A DNA stretch of 64,000 nt from Paraspadella gotoi (Eukaryota > Chaetognatha), in assembly GCA_051294375.1 (NCBI GenBank), contig CM119269.1:9979056-10043055 (forward strand). The letters are read 5' to 3'. This document shows, one piece after another, positions 55,350 to 64,000 of this stretch; position 1 is the first letter of the stretch, and each line of letters begins with the position of its first letter. The position numbers and the translations under genes were made by a program. The notes below the pieces were generated by a model that did not search any database, was not told the DNA's origin, and was given only the letters and a program-made list of their open reading frames with translations.

Positions 55350-58300
55350 GAGAGAGATTTGGGCTATTTTTTTTTTTTTTTTTTTTTTATTTTTTTTTTT
55401 TTTTTATATATTTTTTTTTATTATATTATTTTTTTTTTTAATATTTTTTTTTCTTATATGTATGGGAAGAGGAAACAATTTGAATGAATCGTTGGAAGTA
55501 TTTTGGTCATATTATCAACAGGCGTCTTATCCTGAAATTTTAGGTATATAGGATATAGGGATTTCCGGTGGGATTACGGTTTAGGGCATAAGGGATAAGG
55601 GTTAAGCTATAGGTTTAGTTTGAGATATTTTAGTTGGGTGTTAGATTTAGGTTGGTTACACTTTAAGTTTCGTCTGTCACGAGGTTATTAAGTTTATATA
55701 TGATACAATTTATTTATAAACGAAAAGGTTCTATTTTTAATATACTTGTTTGGAGATCCACTAAAAAGGACAAAAGAGGGAGGAGGGACGGGGGGGAGGG
55801 GGATAAGATAAGTACATGATAATTATGTAATAGTCTTTTGAACGAAAGAGCTAAACACTGTTGACGAGGCGTTCTCACTGCACATTTCTCTCGGCTACAA
55901 TCGCGAACAACTGTTTGGCAATTTAGTTGATCGATACGCATACTTTTTTCCTCACGTGCACATTTATTGCTGGGGGGTACGCCTGGCGCGCTTTGTGCAC
56001 GTCGCGCACTTTTTGTTATTCTCTAATCTTCGACTGCAAAATCTTTTGTGTCGATTTTTCAAAAAAGGAATTAGTATGTGTTGGTATAGTTATAAAGACT
56101 GGATTTATTGTAGCTAGAAAACGTTATATATAGGCACATCTCATGAAAAATGGCGTAACGTTACTGTTCCGTGCATAAAAAAATTCATGTATAATGTTGT
56201 GTTTGTTTATGTGGGAAAAACCTTTTTGTGGAGTGGGTACTGGCTCTGGCTCCTTCCATGCCGATTGTTCTCTCAAATAAATTTTTTTATTTTAACATTA
56301 TGGGAAAAAAGGATAAATTTGGAATGCAGGTTGCAGAAAGGGTACAGATAATCTGGACATATTGACATGATAAATTGTTTATATCTTGGTGAAATGGGGG
56401 CAGTAAAGAAATCTAAAAATTTCTTTGGTCAGTCAATGAACCCTTTCCAATGCCTTTACGGAAATATTTTTCTTAATAAAAATGGATGGATAAATAATAA
56501 ATTAATTTTTCCTTCTATATTTAATTTTCCATTACACAATGATGTTTTGCTTTGGTCAAATATGTTACCAAGCTATATAAATTTTTTAACAAACTTTATA
56601 ATGATTAAATCAAGCAAGTGTGTCAAGCTTTTTAGTTTTGGTTAAAGTTGTGGATTTTTTTTCACAGACAAAAGGTTGTGTTTTATCAAGCTGTTTTGTT
56701 TTTTTTTTTAATATTTAAAAATATATTTTATCAAGCCTAACACATAAATTTTTGCTTGTTTTACTTTCTGTTGCTTTTATGGATAATTTTATAACAAATT
56801 AATTCAGGTCTTTCTTTTTCAAATTACAAAAGAAAAAAATTTTTTTTTGATATTGTTGCGTTTACTTTTAACTTTTGTGTTGTAAGATTTATGGATTAAT
56901 TTAATAAAACTCTTTTAGAGGTGTACTCTGTATCAGGGCTTTATTTGATCCAACATCACCTTGCTTTTTTCTTTCGTTATTTATAACGTTTTTTAAATTA
57001 AGCAGTACAAATCTTTGTAATAAAAATTTCGGCAAGCGGGAGTTCTCTTTTTTTGTTGGTAGCATAACTTAAATTTCAAAAATAAAACTTAAGAAAATTT
57101 TTGTTTTGAGACATATCACTTTGTGTACCATCTTATTTTTTTTTTTTAAAGCTTTGGTTGAAATTTTTTCAAATTGTTGGAAAAAAATTTCCGTCCCGAC
57201 CTATGCTCAATTGAGAATAATGGTTTTTGCATAGAAAATTAAAAATTATCAAAAAAAATAAAAAAATCAGCCTCTAAAAAATCGAAAAGGCTAGAAGGCT
57301 GATTTTTTTAGAAAAATTGGCAAAATTTTTTTCCTGACTCATAATCCATTAATTCTAAAAGTTTCAAAATAATTTTTTTCCAAAATCATTCAATCAATTT
57401 TTTTTTAATTATTTAAAATGTTTTTTATGATGTTGTTTTTTGTTTGAAAGAATTGAAAAAAAAGTGAAAAATATAGTAATTATATAAGGTTTTTGAAAAT
57501 ACCTTTAAAATATTAAAAAATTAGACACAAGGGGGAGTAAGCAAGCAGAAAACTTCCCATTCATAAAGAGAGAGAGAAAATGATTTGGGTCAATATTGTT
57601 ATTTTAGATTAATTGACTAATTACAACAAATGATTTCATATAAATTGAGGATAAATGATGGGTAAAAAATATTCATCTTGGTCCGGTTTAACTAATTTAG
57701 TTTTATCGTTAAGTTTTGTTTTAATAATATTAATATTTTTTTTGCATTTAATAAAAAGCAATGGTTCTAAAATTTTGTAAGCGTTTCGAGCTATAATTGA
57801 TTCATCTTTTTTAACTATTTTGATCTAGTTAAGCTTTTTATGTTGATGGTCAAGGGTTATGGTCAGTACAGATATGTCCAGTAAGTGGTATATCGCACAT
57901 ATTACTCAAAAAGTAAGTGATCAATTAATTTGGCTCAGAAACGATTTTAAAAGGGACAAAATCAGCACGAGACCGTTTCGGCCACGTTATTTTTCATTTG
58001 TTGTCATAGAGGGAAATCATTTTTGTTTATCGTTTCACCGATGCAAAACCAATGTAAAATTCATAGTTCTTAACTTTCTTCTGCAAAATCTCTGAAATGA
58101 AAAATTTTTTTAAATAAGAAAATTTCTCTTAACTTAAATCTGTTCCCACTTTACTTTTTCGGTTAATTCTTTTTCTTCGACTTTTCTTTACTTAATCTCA
58201 ACTTAATCCCATCTGCCTTTTAAAAAGATTTATCAATCCTCTCCTTCCTTCCTCATTCTCATCTTAATCGCTTTCCCACTTTATTGTCAATTCCCCACTT

Positions 58301-59026
58301 TTTTAATTCCCTTCTCTTCTTAAAAATCTACTTTATTCTTCCTCAATCACAATTTTCTGCTCCCTTTTCTGTTTTTTCTTAATTGATGCTTTCGTCGTCA
58401 TCACGAAATGAGTCGCACTTCACCCAAATCCCTTTCCTTCTTTCATCTCCTGCTCCTTTCCGTCCCTTTTTCTTCCTTCTTTTCTCTCTTCCCTCCCATC
58501 CTTCTTTCCTTCTTTTTTGCCCCCCTCTCCCCCCCCCATCCCCACCTTCGCTCTCCTCCCCCTCTCTTCTCGTCTCTCCGCTTTCCTTCGCTCACCCCGC
58601 CCCACGGCGTCAACAGTTCTTTCACATTTGTGATTCTCTTTTCTAACTCGAAATGCGTAAACTACGAAGTTTCTGCGGCCGTTAGAAAGGCGTGAACGAC
58701 GAGAGGGGCGTCACCACGAGGATGAACGTCGCCCAGTCGTCACCTCAAAAAACGTGACAAAATTGACGCGTTGGCGCATGACACCCGTCGACGTGACAAA
58801 TTGAGAGTAAGCTACATGCAAAACGGAGAAACTATTTTACCAAGAGCGCGCCCAAATTATTTAATTTAATATAATAAATTTAAATTAGTAAGAATAAGTT
58901 TGAGTTTATTTGAAGACAGATCTGTCCTTCACCTTGACCTGTCCCACAATCTGACCACTATTCTTTTCTCAACTCTGTGTTGGAAAAACTTTTTGCCCCT
59001 GTCTCTGTCTCTCTGTCCTCTCTCTC

Positions 59027-59059
<33 letters not shown>

Positions 59060-59996
59060 GTCTTACTTTCCTTTGCACAAATAATTTGTAAAAGTTCACA
59101 AAACAATTTTTCTCTATGACGCTGAAGAAGGGCTTGTAAACTAAAAGCCGAAAATGTAAGTCCTTATGTACTAATAAGAAGTCCTTATTTTCTACTAATC
59201 AAACACAACGAAAAGAAAGGAAATTCGCTATGCCTAATATTTTAAATTTAATTAATTAATTTAATAACCAAACGCTGAAATGAAACTCGCAAAAATAAGA
59301 GTCAAAAACTAACCGACTATTCTTTCATTAAAATTGTTATATGTCAGCTAAAAAACTGTTTTCCTAATATTCTCAAAACGCCAAACGAAAAAGAGAGAAA
59401 ACTATAACATAATACCGTAACCCAATATTTTTTTCTAAAAAATTTAAACATTAATGATATTGATAACGTTAGAGGGCAAAGAGTTTGGTTCCTGACAGTA
59501 AACCCTTAACTTAATCTCAGCTTAATCGCCCACCTTTTCGCCCTAAACGCAAAACGCCTATTCTTTAATTCAATCCTCAACCAGTAATTTTTAACTCCTA
59601 TTAATCCTAATCTCAAGCCTAATCCCATAAGCCCTAGTGTTTATGCCCTAATTTTTAATCTAATCTTAAATCTTAAAACTTAAAAACAAATTTGAAAAAT
59701 AAGTTTTAAAAGGGGCATTTTTGGAAAATAAGGCCCAAAAATGAGAAACGTGCGACACTAAGTGGAGCTACGGCGGAAGTTTGACACGCAATCAGTACAA
59801 AGTGACACCTTTCAAGCCTCTGAACACGGTCAGGTGACACGGTCGCGTGACACGGGTGTGTGAAACGGGCGTGAACAAAACCTCGAAGTGGGAACTCGGA
59901 GGTTTTTTCGGTGACGAAAGAAAAGATTTTCGTCGCCTAAAAGTCACTTTACTTACATTTAAAGACTCTTAAGGGATTTCATTCTTCTCTCTATCT

Positions 59997-60028
<32 letters not shown>

Positions 60029-60354
60029 GCTCTCGCTCTTCTCCTCTCGTCTCTCTGCTCTCTCTCGCTATCTTCTATATCCTTAAATTTTCTAAATCCC
60101 TTAGGCTTCCTCTCTCTCTCTCTCTCTCTCCGCTTTTCCACTCGAAATTCCCAAAAAAGGAAAGAAACAGTTTTTTTTTTTTTCCCTTTTTCTTTCTTAA
60201 TTCCATAAATTTTCCTTCTTCTCTCCGCATTTTCCTTTTTTTTCTTTTTCCTTCCATTTTTTTCTTTCTTTTTTTTTCCATTTTCATTTTCGGCGCGCGA
60301 CGACGGAGAAGATTCCCTTTGGGGATTTGACCCTCCGGAAGGGAAAACGTGAGG

Positions 60355-60655
60355 GGAATGAATGAGGAATGGGGGAGGAGAGGGGAAATGAAATGAAAAA
60401 TGGTGGAGGAGGGGGGAAATGAATGAAAATGGGGGAGGAGAAGGGGGATGAATAAAAATGGGGAAGAAGAGGGGGAAATGAAATGAAAAATGGGGAGAGA
60501 GGGGGGGGAAGTATGAATGAAAATGGGGAGGAGAGGGGGAATATGAATGAAAATGGCGAAGAGAGGGGGGAAATGAAATAAATGGGGATGACAGGGGGAA
60601 ATGAATAAAAAATGGGGAGGAAAGGAGGGAAAGAATGAAAATGGGGAGAAGAAAT
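60355..60655. repeat. Purine minisatellite, third copy
   Basis: Same unit as 49440-49745; the first about 150 bp are identical to it. Confidence 0.88.
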
Positions 60656-61500
60656 GAAGACGGGATAAGTAAAACTATTAATAAAAGGTTGAAAAGTATA
60701 GAAAGAAATGAACCAAAAAAGTCCTTGCATTACTTCAATATTGTAAATGAGAGTTTTTCTCGCAATTTAGCAAGACGTTACACTCATCACCCTTTTGAAA
60801 TGGCTGGGTGTTTCTTACACAGATTCCGGATCTAAAATTGGTTTTCGTCGGTCCGTCGGTCCCACCCCAAAATCTTTTTCGGCTTTGTCACTTAAATAGT
60901 CAGAACATGAAATTATGAATCAAAATTATACAAGAAAACCGATGTTCCGTTAGCCGTCTGTCGTCCGTCTGGTCTGTCTGTCTTTCTATCCGTCCCACCT
61001 TAAGCTTTACGATTGGACTTAAAATTTTGTTTGTGGATTATAAGATTGTGATGTGATTGATTGAGGCTGAAAATAAAAATTTCGATGGAAATCGTCCAGT
61101 GAATGACGTTAAAATTAAATAAAAAATATATTAAAATGTCAATGCAAGCTGCATCAATTGATTAATTATTATAGGTAATCCAGTTGCTAAGCGCCAATGA
61201 TCCGGCCATTGTTTGCTCAAACTTTTCAAAAGAAAATATCAGCTTCAAGTCAATCTTTTATTAATAAAAAATAAATTTTAAATACGCAATATTTTTTTTT
61301 AAAAAAATGAAAACACTAAAGCGATAAAAAATATTAAAAATTAAGTTCATTTTAGGATCGGATTCGTTCTAATGTGCAGCGGGCGACATTTCTTTTTCTC
61401 TTTCGACAAAAGGATAAAAATCATTTTTCTTTATTATTTTATGAAAGAGAAACGCAAATTATAATTGTTTTCATTCCTTCAGCGTCACTGCGCTTCATTC

Positions 61501-61570
<70 letters not shown>

Positions 61571-61725
61571 CTCTCTCTCCTCTCCTCTCTCTCCGCTCAA
61601 AAAGGCGAATATATTCTGATTAGATATTATTCTTGCTTATCCCTATTTCTCGTCGCGAACTATGTCCAAACTTTGTCTAAAATTGAGGGATTGAGGGAGA
61701 GATAGAGAAAGAGAGGGAGAGAGGA

Positions 61726-61763
<38 letters not shown>

Positions 61764-61765
61764 AG

Positions 61766-61790
61766 NNNNNNNNNNNNNNNNNNNNNNNNN
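61766..61790. other. Assembly gap (25 N) within an AG tract
   Basis: Matches the AG tract at 50880-50945 in the other copy. Confidence 1.
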
Positions 61791-61827
<37 letters not shown>

Positions 61828-62394
61828 CAATCCTTGTGTCAAATCCCACAAGAGAAAAATTCTGTGATTGTGATTTAAAATCTGAGCCGAAAACTTCTCT
61901 TTTTTGAGGTCTCCCTGTCAGGTCATTTTGTCAAATTTTCTTGAGTTCACCTTCTCAGGTCATTAAGTCTATTCTTACTCTCATGACACAATAAGTGAGT
62001 CTAAGGTCCTAATAAAACTTAAAAGTATATTTATTTTTATATCCGTGATTTATTTTCATTGTATAATATCTCATATATCAATAAGGTAATATTTATCTTA
62101 AAGTAGTTGTCCAATGGTCGCTGTCCGAATGTCCAATTGTCCTCATATCTGGTAAATCCTGATTTCTTGATGTCGAGACTTCTTGATGTGTTTCTGCAAA
62201 GGTCACCAAAGGGCAACGCCGGCAATGGGGAAAGTTAGACAAAAGGAGATCAAAATCTGCTATGGTAAATCGTCAGAGACCCGGCCTTTTGATTTCCCCA
62301 TTTAATGGTCGGTCGGTCGGTCTTCCTATAAAAGAAAACACTTTTCCTCCCTAATTTTCTTCTTAACATAAAAATAATCTATTCACTCCTTTTT

Positions 62395-62765
62395 ACCTCT
62401 CTAATCCCTCTTACTCCTCTACTTCTCTAAATCTCCTCTCTCCCCCTCCTCTACCTCTCTAAATTTCCTATCTCTCCTCCTCCACCCTTCTAAATCTCCT
62501 CTCTCCTCCTCATATACCTCTCTAAATCTCTTTTCTCCCCCGCATCTACCTCTCTAAATTTCCTTTCTTCTCCTCCTCTACCTCTCTAAATCTCTTCTCT
62601 CCCCATCCTCTACCTCTCTAAATCTCCTCTCTCGCCCTCATTTACCTCTCTAAATCTCCTCTCTTCCCTCCTCTACCTCTCTAAATCTCCTCTCTCCCCT
62701 CCTCTACCTCTCTAAATCTCCTCTCTCCCCTCCTCCATCTAAATCTCCTCTCTTAACTCTCTTTC
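62395..62765. repeat. 31/32-bp pyrimidine minisatellite, duplicate
   Basis: Copy of 51540-51905 in the second block, with a more regular unit length. Confidence 0.9.
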
Positions 62766-63233
62766 TCCTCAGATGATCTGAGGGCAAAAGTTAATGACTC
62801 CGACGCGAAACCAAAAACCCAGAGAAGGAAAAAACATCTTGAATACGAATGTCGTGACCTGTCTGTCTGTCCAACTGTCTGTCCAATTGTCTGTCCCTCT
62901 GTATGTCCGTCTCCCCGTCTATCTGTCTGTCCGACTGTCCGTCTTTCGATCTGTTCCGTTCACCCACCCTTACTTCAGTATGTGAATGACTGCTATATGT
63001 CACCATCCATACCTTTCTTTCTCTCCTTCACCGTCTCTGTCCCTGTCGTTGTCTCTATCTCTTTATGCATCTTCTGACTTCCTCTCCATCTAACTTCATT
63101 TCATTCTAATCCATTTGTCTCTCTTCCCCAAGTATGACGCCGTCCAATAAAGCGCAGTTTGAACTGGCTATAAGGGGACAGTTTTAACTGCGCCCTCTTT
63201 CTGTGCACGAAAACTGTCTTTTTTCCCTCTGTT

Positions 63234-63350
63234 TTGGGGAATCCCTACCACTACTTTTTACGGGGATTACTGTTTGAAACCTTCTGCCTTATCCACGGCG
63301 GGGAATCCCCGCCACTATTTTTGATGGGGATTGACGTTTGAAGCCCTGTC
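63234..63350. repeat. Two-unit GGGGAATCC tandem repeat, duplicate
   Basis: Copy of 52405-52545. Here the second core is a perfect GGGGAATCCCC palindrome-like site. Confidence 0.7.
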
Positions 63351-63544
63351 CCCACTGTGAATCATTATCATGGGCAGTCCTTGTTATAAAAATATTTTAA
63401 CTGAAAACATAAGTAACCTTAACAATCCTAATTTAAAAATAAATAATTTATTTGCATTTAGATTTATTCCTAAACCCTCTATTTTATATTATCTCTCTCT
63501 CTCGGTTACTTACCTCCTACTTTTTATTTTTTCTATTTTCAATC

Positions 63545-63581
<37 letters not shown>

Positions 63582-63887
63582 CTCTCTCTTTCAAGCTATA
63601 TATACTATTATTGACTCTCTCTCTCTTTCAAATACTTGTATCTCTAACATCTTTCTCACACCTAGCTGACTATTTTTTTTTCTACTTTTTTATCTCTCTC
63701 ACTTTCTTTCTCTCTCTTTTGTCTACCTCTCTCTCTTTCTTTTTTATTTTCATATATATGTACATATATATGTATATATATATATATCTCTCTCTCTCTC
63801 TCTCTCTGTCTGTCTCCCTTTTTCATGGGTATTAGAGCGTAGTGAAAGTTACATGCAAAAATATTAAAAATATATTAAAGAAAGGAA

Positions 63888-63925
<38 letters not shown>

Positions 63926-63942
63926 AACAAAAAAAAAAAATA
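63888..63942. repeat. Poly-A tract
   Basis: An A run of about 35 bp with G and C interruptions after it. Confidence 0.95.
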
Positions 63943-64000
63943 AAACATCCCAAATCGTTTGACCTCGATTATGTATCGATCATTTGATGGATACCTTGAA

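Larger units (their letters stand above)
55455..63835. repeat. Second duplicated block, copy 2 (about 8.4 kb)
   Basis: Same order of landmarks as 44432-52980. Quality is uneven: 55.4-57.2 kb shows many deletions and odd T/G replacement, while 60027-60502 is identical to copy 1. Confidence 0.9.

Overview
The window looks like a piece of a metazoan nuclear genome, probably from an invertebrate; I cannot name the species. It has small exons with GT-AG introns, very dense microsatellites and minisatellites, tRNA-derived SINE-like insertions, ten N gaps, and many one-base insertions and deletions between near-identical copies. That last feature is typical of a poorly polished long-read assembly. 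No rRNA, canonical tRNA, CRISPR or bacterial-style gene was seen.

The one gene I can support strongly is on the minus strand, from about 38,850 down to 15,463. It encodes an extracellular protein with at least four MAM domains (meprin/A5/RPTPmu type). Twelve exons were placed by domain content, consensus splice sites and exact codon-phase matching. In gene order they are 38705-38850, 37818-37952, 35055-35283, then exons A to H (best copy 21721-21826, 20862-20994, 20243-20434, 19548-19671, 18816-18900, 18445-18524, 17960-18091, 17167-17257), then 15463-15561. They give the later part of one MAM domain, two complete MAM domains, and the start of a fourth. The 5' end, signal peptide and 3' end were not found. 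A separate minus-strand ORF (36331-36642), with one membrane segment and an LPTYEEAI motif, lies in an intron of this gene.

Region by region: 1-2,900 is AT-rich with TCG and AG repeats. 2,900-3,580 is a GC-rich patch. 5,277-6,985 is a 33-bp pyrimidine minisatellite. 7,000-13,800 holds microsatellites, telomere-like degenerate repeats and large gaps. 15.4-38.9 kb is the MAM gene, with exons A-H present three times (about 16.56-22.6, 22.7-28.95 and 28.96-34.5 kb). 38.9-44.4 kb holds more simple repeats. A block at 44.4-53.0 kb reappears at 55.5-63.8 kb, with an extra partial copy at 54.05-55.34 kb.

The two duplicated tracts are the dominant structural feature. In the MAM tract only one A-H set makes a sensible protein: a second set would join half domains, and the third set lacks exon H and breaks the phase. 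Copy boundaries fall in simple repeats or beside 25-N gaps. I therefore lean towards false duplication in the assembly, with real SSR-mediated duplication as the alternative. The most interesting biological signal is a 57/58-bp minisatellite that repeats the end of a MAM exon together with its 5' splice site.
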